A DNA stretch of 64,000 nt from Parvularculaceae bacterium. Lineage in GTDB: Bacteria; Pseudomonadota; Alphaproteobacteria; Caulobacterales; Parvularculaceae. The stretch spans positions 1 through 64,000 of the forward strand of contig JANQMJ010000015.1 in NCBI GenBank assembly GCA_028280115.1, in the 5' to 3' direction. The notes under the pieces were generated by a model, which ran no database searches, was not told the DNA's origin, and saw only the letters and a program-made list of their open reading frames with translations. The position numbers were made by a program, and so were the translations under genes. Position 1 is the stretch's first letter. The number at the start of each line of letters is the position of its first letter. Shown piece after piece: positions 19,165-27,230 of the stretch.

Positions 19165-19647
19165 CTAGAGCTGGCCCAGCATATGCTCCGCGCTTGACAC
19201 CTCAAACGCGCCAGGCGCTTCAACGTTCAGCTGTGCGACGACGCCATTGTCAATAACCGCGGAAAAGCGCTGCGACCGCTCGCCCATGCCGTAGCCTTTG
19301 CCGTCAAACGCGAGGCCCAGCGCGCGCGACAGATCGCCATTGCCGTCGGCCAGCATTTCCACTTTTTCTTGCGCGTTCTGATCGTCCGCCCAGGCCTTCA
19401 TAACAAAAGCGTCGTTGACGGACATGCAGACGATCTTGTCGACGCCCTTTGCCTTGATCGCCTCGGCCTGCGTGATGAAGCCGGGCAGATGTTTTGCCGA
19501 ACATGTGGGCGTAAAGGCGCCGGGCACAGAAAACAGCGCCACTTTGCCCGATCCCAGGACTTCGGCCGAATCGGCCTGCTGCGGGCCGTCGGCCGTCGCC
19601 ATCATTATCTTCACGCTGGGAATTTTGTCGCCAACAGAAATCGTCAT
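19165..19647 (-). CDS. Prx5-type peroxiredoxin
   Basis: The protein reduces peroxides using a peroxidatic cysteine in PGAFTPTCSAKHLPGF, with the resolving cysteine probably in DKIVCMSVND. These spacings and the 160-residue length match the bacterial Prx5 or glutaredoxin-dependent group. The N-terminus MTISVGDKIPSVK starts the thioredoxin fold directly, so it is cytoplasmic. It is monocistronic between convergent rnhA and divergent yqgE. Confidence 0.94.
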   Translation of the reverse strand: MTISVGDKIPSVKIMMATADGPQQADSAEVLGSGKVALFSVPGAFTPTCSAKHLPGFITQAEAIKAKGVDKIVCMSVNDAFVMKAWADDQNAQEKVEMLADGNGDLSRALGLAFDGKGYGMGERSQRFSAVIDNGVVAQLNVEAPGAFEVSSAEHMLGQL

Positions 19648-19760
19648 GAGTTCAATTCTCCCGATTGCGCGCAGCTTTTACCGCCCTGCAGCACGCAGGT
19701 CTACGGCCATAACGCCGTTTTCCTTGCGCGGACCCGGCGCGGCGAATAGAGTTTTCGGTG

Positions 19761-20387
19761 ATGGACCTTAAAGAACCGACGTCAGACCGCCGAGAACGAG
19801 ATTTCCTAGCTGGTCAGCTGCTGATCGCAATGCCCAATATGGGCGATCCGCGATTTGAAAAATCCGTCATCTTCATCTGCGCGCATGACGAAGAGCACGC
19901 CATGGGCGTGATCGTCAACAAGCGCCTGGCCGATGTCGAGCTGTCCGACCTGCTTGAGCAGCTTGAAATCGAACCCCAGGAAAGCGCCGAGTCAACGCCG
20001 GTTTATTTTGGCGGGCCGGTTCAGACCGAACGCGGCCTCGTCCTGCACACGCTCGATTACTGTCGCGACACGACGCTCATCCTCGGTCAGGACATCGCGC
20101 TGACCGCGACCAAGGACGTGTTGATCGACATCGGCGGCCGGCATCCGGTCAAACCGCCGCCCCGGCGCTTTTTGCTCGCGATCGGCCATGCCGGCTGGGC
20201 GGCGGGTCAGCTTGAAGAAGAAATCGCCAAGAACGCCTGGGTTCACTGCGATCCTGACGAGGCGATTATTTTCAACGGCGCGGAAACCGCGGCCTGGTCG
20301 CGGGCGCTCGCCAAGCTCGGCGTGACAAGCGCCATGTTGTCGCCGGAATGGGCGTCGGTCCGGCGCGACGATCAACCGTTGAATTAA
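19761..20387 (+). CDS. YqgE/AlgH family protein
   Basis: The protein belongs to the UPF0301 group, whose molecular role is unsettled. Diagnostic segments are LAGQLLIAMPNMGDPRFEKSV, GVIVNKRL, PVYFGGPVQTERGLVLH and IGHAGWAAGQLEEE. It is soluble, about 208 residues, of normal length. A GTG lies directly before the chosen ATG and cannot be excluded. The gene is alone, convergent with the EAL protein gene. Confidence 0.93.
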   Translation: MDLKEPTSDRRERDFLAGQLLIAMPNMGDPRFEKSVIFICAHDEEHAMGVIVNKRLADVELSDLLEQLEIEPQESAESTPVYFGGPVQTERGLVLHTLDYCRDTTLILGQDIALTATKDVLIDIGGRHPVKPPPRRFLLAIGHAGWAAGQLEEEIAKNAWVHCDPDEAIIFNGAETAAWSRALAKLGVTSAMLSPEWASVRRDDQPLN

Positions 20388-20405
20388 AAAATCGGCTGTT
20401 TTTGT

Positions 20406-22490
20406 TTACTGAAAGCCGCGGCGCCGGAACATCCAGCTGCCGGTCGTTTTCGGTTCGCTTGAGGGCTCGGTATTCGCAAGGGCGGGTTTGGTTTCCGCGG
20501 GCTTTTCTTCACTCGGTTCGCTTTTGTCCAGCTTCTTGGCGAGAAACTTCGCTGTCGCGCCGGTCGTTTGGCGCTTTTTGAATTCCTCCGGCGGGCCCAG
20601 CGCATATCCTTGAGCGTAGCCGCACCCCAGTTGGGCTGCGGCCTTCGCTGTCGTTTTGCTTTCCACGCCTTCGACAATGACCTTAAGGCCGAGTTCCTTG
20701 CCAAGCGCTGCAAGCGCGCCGACGATTTTTTCGCCATCGCCCTTGCTTTCGAGATCGTCGACGAACGACTTGTCGATTTTGAGATAGTTGAAATCGTATT
20801 TGCGCAGATTTGACAGACACGAAAACCCAGCGCCGAAATCATCAAAAGCCAGCGCCGCGCCGGCCTCTTTGAGCGCCTTGAACACTTCGCCGGCTTGTTC
20901 CTGGTCGGTGACGGCGTCGCCTTCCGTCAGTTCGAGCACCAGCGCCTGTTTCGGCAAAGCATATTTCGAGATCGCCTCGCGCACGGCGTTGATGAACTCG
21001 CTGTCGCGCATCTGACCCCAGGTGACGTTCATGGCGACGAAGAGATTGTCGCGCTTTTCCGATTTATGTTTTTCGGCGAGAAACGCGGTCGCCTGATCGA
21101 GCATCGTCACCGCGAGCACGCTGCCCTTGCCGGCGATATCGGCGGCTTTAGCGAAGGTTTCCGGCCCTTCGGCCGCGCCTTCTTCCTGATCAGGCCAGCG
21201 CGCCAACGCTTCATAGCCCACGATCTTGTCGTCCTTGAGCGAAACGATCGGCTGGAAGGCCGCTACGATGTCGCCATTGTCCAGCGCGTCAGCGAGTTTC
21301 TTCACCAGCGGGCTGGCGGCGGCGGGAACGATCGCCGCTTCGGTCGCCTTGCGCACGGTCACGCCGTCGACGCCGCTGACGCCGGAAGGCTTGAAGATCG
21401 GCGATGCGGTTTCAATAAAGGCGACCAGACGCTCCAATGCGCCTGCATCTTCATTGGCCGCGCGCGCGCCGCGCAGCCGCACTTTGCGGCCGTCAAACAG
21501 TTTCAGCGCCACATCGAAAGGACCGTCAACCGGCGCCAACACTTCCTTTTCAAAACGCGCGATATCTTCCTTGTGGATGAAATTGCGCAGGGCGTCAGGC
21601 GTGAACGGCGCCGTTGAATCCGCGCCTAAGAGCGCGGGCAACGATTCCGTTTGATCGATAAATTCCGGACTCCAGTCCCAAATCGCAACGCCGGAATAAT
21701 CAAGAACCCGGGCAAGCTGACTGTCGAGTGCGAGTTCAGCGCGCTCTCGCTGGCACGCCCCATTGGCGGGAAGGAATGCGCCATGTTCCTCGGCGCCGTA
21801 AGACGGAACGGTTTCAAATGACGAATGACCGGCGTTCAATCGCGGGGCCGCGCCCTCGGTGAGCGATACGATGCTCGCGGCAATAACGCCGAGCGTGAAC
21901 AGCGCATGCGGCAAAAGCTGAAAACCTTCCGCGCCAATCGGTCCAAGCCGCCCGACCAGCGGGGCGGCGATCGCAAGCACGACGCCAGGCAGAATGAGCC
22001 GCGCGCTGACGTCTCCCCGAAGCGCCTGGGTGAACGCCAGCAACACCGCAAATGCGCCCACGCCCATGACTGACCAACGCATCAACGGCGCGACATTGAT
22101 GCGGTCTATGAAATTGATCAGGCCCATGCCGGCGATCACCAGCGCAGCGGTGAACATCACGCCGCCGAGCAGGGCATTATATTTCGCCGCGCCAACGGAA
22201 GCGGAAAGAAAGATGATCGCCGCCGCCGCGAAAAGGCCGAGGATCATCACGGAAACATTAGCCGAGATCGAAGAAAAAAAGCCAAGCCAGGTAAATTGGA
22301 GCGCCGCCGCGCCAAGCACCATCATAAGGGCGCAAACAGCCAGCCCGCTTCTGCGGATCGCAGCGTAGCCGGCGAGAAATGCCGTCGCGACGATGAAAGC
22401 GCCGGCGATAGCGCCTCGCCCAAGTTCAATCCCCGGGGTCGCTGCAAGCGTCGCGCCGTCGAGCATTCCAACCGCTATCCCACCGATCAT
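20406..22490 (-). CDS. Membrane-anchored EAL domain protein (predicted c-di-GMP phosphodiesterase)
   Basis: An EAL domain cleaves cyclic-di-GMP. Seven or so hydrophobic helices fill residues 1-215, then comes a linker and a degenerate PAS-like segment (about 245-360), then EAL at about 415-655. The EAL signature appears as GYEALARW, with the metal loop DDFGAGFSCLSNL and VEGVES also present, so catalysis looks possible. No GGDEF domain is visible. A tail of about 40 charged residues with a PSEEKP stretch follows. The membrane part suggests sensing of an external or lipid-phase signal. Confidence 0.9.
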   Translation of the reverse strand: MIGGIAVGMLDGATLAATPGIELGRGAIAGAFIVATAFLAGYAAIRRSGLAVCALMMVLGAAALQFTWLGFFSSISANVSVMILGLFAAAAIIFLSASVGAAKYNALLGGVMFTAALVIAGMGLINFIDRINVAPLMRWSVMGVGAFAVLLAFTQALRGDVSARLILPGVVLAIAAPLVGRLGPIGAEGFQLLPHALFTLGVIAASIVSLTEGAAPRLNAGHSSFETVPSYGAEEHGAFLPANGACQRERAELALDSQLARVLDYSGVAIWDWSPEFIDQTESLPALLGADSTAPFTPDALRNFIHKEDIARFEKEVLAPVDGPFDVALKLFDGRKVRLRGARAANEDAGALERLVAFIETASPIFKPSGVSGVDGVTVRKATEAAIVPAAASPLVKKLADALDNGDIVAAFQPIVSLKDDKIVGYEALARWPDQEEGAAEGPETFAKAADIAGKGSVLAVTMLDQATAFLAEKHKSEKRDNLFVAMNVTWGQMRDSEFINAVREAISKYALPKQALVLELTEGDAVTDQEQAGEVFKALKEAGAALAFDDFGAGFSCLSNLRKYDFNYLKIDKSFVDDLESKGDGEKIVGALAALGKELGLKVIVEGVESKTTAKAAAQLGCGYAQGYALGPPEEFKKRQTTGATAKFLAKKLDKSEPSEEKPAETKPALANTEPSSEPKTTGSWMFRRRGFQ

Positions 22491-22737
22491 CGTCGCCCCA
22501 ACCCCTCTATTTACACATCCCCTCGCCGATTACGCGACGCAGAGGATCATGGCGCACATGCGCCAAGTTACCCAAATTTCAGGCCAAGCGACCGCAACTG
22601 CCGCATGCGCTGGCGCGCATGTCCACCCCGGCGACGGGTAGTTGACCGCCCTTGCGGGTATATTCCCAAGGACGTGACATTATCGCAAGTGTCCCCGACC
22701 GGCCTTCGGCCAAAATTTTGGGTCGTTTGGTCGATTT

Positions 22738-23343
22738 CTACCCAGACGTGTCTTCGCGGTTGCGAAATTCCTGGGCGGTAATCGCAAAAAGGTCGTGATC
22801 GCGCCAACGGCCGTTGATCTTCAAATAATCCTTTGCGCAGCCTTCCCGGCGAAAGCCGCACTTGGCGAGCAATCCTCGTGAGGCCTGATTCTCCGGCTGG
22901 CACGCCGCTTCGACGCGGTTGAGGCCGATCGTGTCGAAGGCGTGTCCGAGAACGGCTTTGACCGCCGCGGCGCCATAACCGCGCCGCGCATGTGACGCGC
23001 CGACCCAGTAGCCGAGATTGCCCGCCCTTGCCGCGCCATAGCGGATATTCGTGAGGGTCGTTCCCCCAACTAAAATGCGGGTTTCACGCTCAAAAACAAA
23101 AAGCGAGAGCCCGCCCCCGCGTCTGGCGTCGCGTTCGATACGTTTGAGCCGTCGGCGAAACGCAGAATAACTCAGATCCTCAGGCGACCAATCCTCCTCC
23201 CACAGGACGAGATGCGTCCGGCTTTCCTCGCGCAACCGGGCCCACGGCGCATAATCACCCGCCGCCGGCAGGCGCAGATAAACGGGATCGCGCACCAGAA
23301 CAGGGTCGAAAACGGCGCGCGACGGCGTGTTGAGCTGAAACAT
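22738..23343 (-). CDS. RimJ/RimL-type GNAT N-acetyltransferase
   Basis: This GNAT enzyme would acetylate a protein N-terminus or small amine using acetyl-CoA. The acetyl-CoA loop is GYWVGASHARRGYGAAAVKA, and LNRVEAACQPENQASRGLLAKCGF is the C-terminal GNAT half. The start MFQLNTPSRAVF was chosen over an upstream in-frame codon, giving 201 residues, normal for RimJ relatives. Ribosomal S5 is the target of RimJ itself, but the target here is not shown. Confidence 0.88.
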   Translation of the reverse strand: MFQLNTPSRAVFDPVLVRDPVYLRLPAAGDYAPWARLREESRTHLVLWEEDWSPEDLSYSAFRRRLKRIERDARRGGGLSLFVFERETRILVGGTTLTNIRYGAARAGNLGYWVGASHARRGYGAAAVKAVLGHAFDTIGLNRVEAACQPENQASRGLLAKCGFRREGCAKDYLKINGRWRDHDLFAITAQEFRNREDTSG

Positions 23344-23626
23344 AAGCAAAATGCGCTGGCGGGCTGAAGCCGCTCCATATTCGCCGCTCAGACCCTGCTC
23401 TGTCAAAGCCTGGCGGGGCTCGCAGACGGCCCCGCCCTCAAGGTGACGGGCCCCTATTGCGCGTGCTTCAGTCTAGACTCCCTTTGCGCGTGGGAAAACG
23501 TACAAGGCGGAAGAAAATTGCGCGCCCTTCCCTCCCGGTCCCGTCGCCGGCCCTTAAGCCGGACCCTTTGCCGGCGTCGCGGCGCCGGCCTATAATGGGC
23601 CGCGCAAAGAGCGGGGGCGATGCGTC

Positions 23627-24043
23627 ATGGGCGACAACAAGGTTCACTCAAATCCTTTCTCCTTTCTGCGGCGGGGCCCTGCCGCGCCGCTATGTGCTGG
23701 TTTCGCGCTCATCGCCGCGGCCGCATTGCCGGCGGCGTGCGCTTCGAACGGCGCGCAAAGCGGCGATGATGCAAGTCTTGCCGCCCCGCCCAGCGCGGAA
23801 CGGGGCCTTGCCTTTGCACGCGCCAATTGCGGCGCCTGTCACGCCGTCACGCCCGACCAGGAAACCTCGCCGCGGGCCGGCGCGCCGACCTTTTACGCCC
23901 TCGCCAACAATCCGGCGGTCACGCCTTTAAGCTTTGACGTGCTGCTGCAAACGCCGCACGCTAACATGCCCAATCTGATGGTTTCGCCGCGCGACCGCGA
24001 GGACCTTTGGGCTCATCTGTTGACCCTGCGCCGGACCCCATAG
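23627..24043 (+). CDS. Monohaem c-type cytochrome, predicted lipoprotein
   Basis: One haem-binding CGACH lies at residues 68-72 of 138, and NMPNLM holds a likely distal methionine. The N-terminus has a hydrophobic segment ending in LPAAC, which fits lipid anchoring in the periplasm, although about 20 residues precede it and a shorter start is possible. Such small cytochromes pass electrons between periplasmic enzymes and oxidases. No oxidase or dehydrogenase is adjacent, so the partner is unknown. It converges on a methyltransferase gene. Confidence 0.85.
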   Translation: MGDNKVHSNPFSFLRRGPAAPLCAGFALIAAAALPAACASNGAQSGDDASLAAPPSAERGLAFARANCGACHAVTPDQETSPRAGAPTFYALANNPAVTPLSFDVLLQTPHANMPNLMVSPRDREDLWAHLLTLRRTP

Positions 24044-24052
24044 GCGAAAGGC

Positions 24053-24676
24053 CTATATCTTTTTCGCGACCACGAAACGGTTGCGGGCCTTTTCCGGATA
24101 ATAGCCCGTCTCGATAATCTCAAAGCCCGCCGCCTTGATCAGATAATCGAGCTCTTCGGTCTTTAAGAACCGCACATAGGGCGCTTTGCCGATCAACCGC
24201 ATCGCCGGCAGCATGAGCGCAAAGAGCTTCGTGCGTTCCGCCAGGCACAAGGTCTTTGAGATAAAAAGACCGCCGGGTTTTACGAGCGCATGAATCTCGC
24301 TCAGCGCGGCGGGAAGATCCTCGATGAGGTGCAGGAAATTGAACGCCAGCACCGCGTCGAACGCGCCATGGTCGAATTCATGATCGTCAAGGGTCGCCAC
24401 GACGCAGCGCACATTTTTCGTACCCTCATAGTCGACCTTTCCTTGCGAGATCTCGATCATCTTCGACGAGATGTCGCTCGCCGTAACATGCTTGACATAT
24501 TCGGCGACCGTCAGGGCGGTCGTGCCGGTGCCGCAGCCGACTTCAAGAACCTCGTCGTCTTTCCCGAGATGGGCCCGCACGCGATCGAGCGTCGCCTGAT
24601 AGGCCGCTTCGTCCTTGACCGGGCTGGCGGCGTATTTTTCCGCGATCTTGTTCCAGAATTTCGCCGATGCGGTCAT
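24053..24676 (-). CDS. Class I SAM-dependent methyltransferase
   Basis: The glycine-rich SAM loop VLEVGCGTGTTAL (motif I) is followed by TASDISSKMIEI (motif II) and FDAVLAFNFLHLIEDL (motif IV). The protein is 207 residues and soluble. It resembles small UbiE-like methyltransferases, yet nothing near it names a substrate. A phospholipid, quinone or small-molecule target is equally possible. Confidence 0.85.
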   Translation of the reverse strand: MTASAKFWNKIAEKYAASPVKDEAAYQATLDRVRAHLGKDDEVLEVGCGTGTTALTVAEYVKHVTASDISSKMIEISQGKVDYEGTKNVRCVVATLDDHEFDHGAFDAVLAFNFLHLIEDLPAALSEIHALVKPGGLFISKTLCLAERTKLFALMLPAMRLIGKAPYVRFLKTEELDYLIKAAGFEIIETGYYPEKARNRFVVAKKI

Positions 24677-24751
24677 GCCCGCCCTTTCTCATTTTGCTGC
24701 GCCGCAGCGGGATAAGGCCTTTGCCCGCGCCCTGGCAAGGTCGGCCTCCGC

Positions 24752-24838
24752 AAATGTGGGGCGCCATTGGCGCCCTTCGCGTCTGGAGACTTTCCCGGTT
24801 TCAAGCCGAAAAAGCCGAAATGTGGGGCGCCATTTGAC
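24752..24838. repeat. Dispersed repeat, copy 2 (inverted relative to 38-100)
   Basis: The block AATGTGGGGCGCCATT occurs twice here (near 24753 and 24819), flanking a central tract GGAGACTTTCCCGGTTTCAAG. The whole unit matches the left end of the window in opposite orientation. No coding sequence is seen. It lies in a 630-base gap between the methyltransferase and the next gene. Confidence 0.75.
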
Positions 24839-24846
24839 TTCCCCGC

Positions 24847-24898
24847 GTCATCCCGTGCGCGCTGCAGCGATTTATCGCTGCTGCGCTGACACGGGATC
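24847..24898. repeat. REP-like palindromic repeat (TCATCCCGTGCGCGCTGCAGC family)
   Basis: The unit starts TCATCCCGTGCGCGCTGCAG and closes with GCTGCGCTGACACGGGATC, which can fold back as a long imperfect hairpin. Related units occur near 26131, 26863, 26892 and 36437. Only intergenic copies were seen. Confidence 0.8.
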
Positions 24899-25140
24899 GC
24901 CTGAAACAAAGCCAGCGCAGGCCGATGGCGATCCCGGATCAGCATTGCATCATCAAAGATGCTGCCCCGACCGCGAAGGCGGTCAAATTATGATTTGCGC
25001 GCATTCGCGCACGGGGCATCCGGGATGACGACGGCGGTATCATTGGGCTCCATTTCATCACGCGGCCATTATACGGCCGTTCCGAAGGTGTTCGATATCT
25101 ATCGACCGAATGCGGGTTTACGGGCCGAATACCCTCCTGG

Positions 25141-25167
25141 GGTTGTATAATCAATCTCTATACAACC
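25141..25167. promoter_or_regulatory. Perfect nine-base inverted repeat upstream of a secreted-protein gene
   Basis: GGTTGTATA and TATACAACC are separated by nine bases. The element is AT-rich amid GC-rich surroundings and lies about 140 bases before the next start. It could be an operator or a weak hairpin. It has no T run, so it is not a simple terminator. Confidence 0.45.
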
Positions 25168-25305
25168 TCAAAAGCCGCCGCCATATCCGCAGCCCCCAAT
25201 CAACCGGCCCGAAGCCGCCGGCGATTGCCCGTCCTCCCCGTCAGGTCTAGGGTCGGGGCAAGGTTGCGTTCAGAATTTTTCTCACTGCAACAACGGGGAA
25301 ACATC

Positions 25306-26040
25306 ATGAAAGTCAAAATCCTGGCAGGCCTCTTTGCGGCCTGCGCGATGACGCCTGCGCTGGCGCAGGAGGACGCCGGCGGCGACATCACGCAATATTT
25401 CTATGTCGAGGTCAAACCCGGCCACAATGCGGAATACCAGGCCGGCTGGGCCGCCTATTGGGACTGCTATCGCAGCAATGGCGGCGCATGGGAATGGCAC
25501 GCCTGGTCGCCCGCAACCGGCAAGCTCGGCGGCACGATGTTCCGCACCGACGGTCACAAATGGTCCGATTTCGACGCCGACGACCCGGCAGGGACCGCAT
25601 GCGAAAGCGTGTTCTATGGATCTCTGCTGCCCCATTTCGGCGACGTTTATTCCGGCTTCGAGCGCTATGCCGCCGATATCAGCCGGCCGCAAGACGACCC
25701 GGTCAATGTCGTGATGACCTATAGCTTCGATTTCTCCGACTATGGCGCCGCCCGGGACGTCATCGCCGAGTGGCACGAAGCTTTCGAAGACGCCGACTGG
25801 GGCTCTTATGTCTGGCTTGAAAGCGCCGCCACCGGCGATGAATGGGACATGACCGTCGCGGTGCTCGAAGAAGGTTTCGCCGGCTTTGCGCCGGCCGATC
25901 CGAGCTTCAACGAAGTCCAGGAAGCCTATCACGGCAAACGCAAGGCCGAAGCGCTGAACGATCAATGGACCGCCGCCGTCACAGCCGTTCAAACCAACAT
26001 TTGGCGCCGCAATGAAGAGCTGAGCTATTCGCCCGAATAG
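25306..26040 (+). CDS. Secreted protein of unknown function
   Basis: I do not recognise the family. The start MKVKILAGLFAACAMTPALA is a signal peptide with a likely cut before QEDAGG, and an A-rich ribosome region (GGGGAAACATC) precedes it; longer in-frame extensions lack a signal. The mature part, about 224 residues, is rich in Trp, Tyr and Asp with repeated aromatic clusters (WAAYWDCYR, WEWHAW). Two halves (near residues 25-120 and 135-225) look loosely similar, as in dimeric ferredoxin-like folds, but that is a guess. A strong terminator follows, so it is a single-gene unit. Confidence 0.8.
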   Translation: MKVKILAGLFAACAMTPALAQEDAGGDITQYFYVEVKPGHNAEYQAGWAAYWDCYRSNGGAWEWHAWSPATGKLGGTMFRTDGHKWSDFDADDPAGTACESVFYGSLLPHFGDVYSGFERYAADISRPQDDPVNVVMTYSFDFSDYGAARDVIAEWHEAFEDADWGSYVWLESAATGDEWDMTVAVLEEGFAGFAPADPSFNEVQEAYHGKRKAEALNDQWTAAVTAVQTNIWRRNEELSYSPE

Positions 26041-26084
26041 CCGGCCCTGACGACTTAACGGTCCTAACGACTTAAAAAGCAAAG

Positions 26085-26115
26085 CCGCCGCGCGGGATGC
26101 CGCGCGGCGGTTTTT
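26085..26115 (+). terminator. Intrinsic terminator of the secreted-protein gene
   Basis: CCGCCGCGCGG and CCGCGCGGCGG form an eleven-base perfect stem with a GATG loop and are followed by TTTTT. It lies 45 bases after the stop. Confidence 0.9.
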
Positions 26116-26130
26116 GTGAGCCTGTCGCCT

Positions 26131-26184
26131 GCTCATCCCGTGCGCGCTGCAGCACGAAGCGCTGCAGCGCAGACACGCGATCCA
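26131..26184. repeat. REP-like palindromic repeat
   Basis: CTCATCCCGTGCGCGCTGCA begins the unit and GCTGCAGCGCAGACACGCGATC ends it, allowing a fold-back structure. It belongs to the same family as the copies near 24.85, 26.9 and 36.4 kb and lies between two convergent genes. Confidence 0.8.
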
Positions 26185-26198
26185 CGACGCCCGCGCCG

Positions 26199-26669
26199 TT
26201 ATTTCACGTAAATGCAAACCTCGGCGACGCCCGCCGTCACCAGGTCGATCTTGGCCGCCGCGGCGCGCGACAGGTCGATAATCCGGCCGGGCGTAAAGGG
26301 GCCGCGATCGTTGACCCGAACCTCGACTTCATCGCCCGTGTCCTTGCGGACGACGCGCAGCATGGTGTCGAAGGGCAGCGTCTTGTGCGCGGCCGTCATT
26401 TTTTTCGGATCGTAAGGCTCGCCGCTAGCCGTGTTGTTGCCCGCGAGCGAGTCCGCATAATAAGACGCCTGGCCGCATTCGCTCGCCTTGGATGCGTCGG
26501 TCTTGGACGCGTCGGCCTTCGACGTTCGATTAGACCCCGTCGTTCCCGGCTGATCGTCCGTAGACGTTGCTTGCGGCGCTGATTCCTGTCCCGATTGGTC
26601 TCCTGTTTCGCCCATCGAGGCGCAGCCCGCCAATAAAATCGCTGAAAGCAGACAAAGTCTCTTTTTCAT
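26199..26669 (-). CDS. RlpA-like double-psi beta-barrel lipoprotein
   Basis: RlpA-type proteins act on or bind peptidoglycan, often as lytic transglycosylases at the septum. The C-terminal half carries the barrel: GQASYYADSLAGNNTASGEP, TAAHKTLPFDTMLRV and VRVNDRGPFTPGRIIDLS, including the conserved Asp of VNDRGPF. The N-terminus MKKRLCLLSAILLAGC is a lipoprotein signal, which decides the start. A Ser, Thr and Asp-rich linker with the near-repeat DASKTDASKASE follows. No SPOR domain is present, so it is a short member (156 residues). Confidence 0.92.
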   Translation of the reverse strand: MKKRLCLLSAILLAGCASMGETGDQSGQESAPQATSTDDQPGTTGSNRTSKADASKTDASKASECGQASYYADSLAGNNTASGEPYDPKKMTAAHKTLPFDTMLRVVRKDTGDEVEVRVNDRGPFTPGRIIDLSRAAAAKIDLVTAGVAEVCIYVK

Positions 26670-26862
26670 GGTCCATCCCCTTTGCGTTTCACCCGTCAAT
26701 ACGAATACGCAACCGGTTAAAATCCCAGTGAGGCCGGCGACGGCGCCATTGTCAATATCGGGGTCAATATCGGCATCAACATCGGCGCGCCCTTTCCCGC
26801 CGGCGCTGCGTCTGCAAGCCTAATGAAACCGTCATATCCCCGCGCACAGTGCAGCTTTTCGC

Positions 26863-27109
26863 CGTCATCCCGTGCGCTGCGCAGCCTTTAGGCGTCATCC
26901 CGTGCGCGCTGCAGCACAAAGTGCTGCGGCGCAGACACGGGATCCATGGCGCCGTTGCTCCTCCCGAAAATCCCCGCACAGGTGGGGATCCAGTTACATA
27001 TAAAAAAGACGGGCTTTGCCCAACATTATATCTTTTGCTGGATTCCCGCCTGCGCGGGAATGAGCGGGGGAAAGGAGCGGCGCTTTTCCTCCCCCGCTTG
27101 CGGGGGAGG
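26863..27109. repeat. Cluster of REP-like and palindromic repeats in a 560-base gap
   Basis: Two units of the TCATCCCGTGCGC family (about 26863-26886 and 26892-26948) are followed by a second repeat type at 26986-27070, which runs from GGGATCCAGTTACATA to TTCCCGCCTGCGCGGGAA and TGAGCGG. After that comes a perfect ten-base hairpin CCTCCCCCGC/GCGGGGGAGG (27088-27109). The second repeat type recurs at 36499-36583. No gene is supported between the RlpA-like gene and the AT-rich gene to the right. Confidence 0.75.
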
Positions 27110-27230
27110 TGTCCCCCCGGACCTGTTCCGGGACGACGGAGGGGGTTGGCGAATGCCGGAGGATACCCGCCAATCCAGCCTCGCGATCCATGGCGGGTAT
27201 CGGCCTTTGACCTCAACCTGTCCTACTTGC

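Noticed and set aside
26863..27109. Possible CRISPR array in the repeat-rich gap
   Set aside because: The repeats are few, of differing types and palindromic, without regular spacers, and no cas gene is present.
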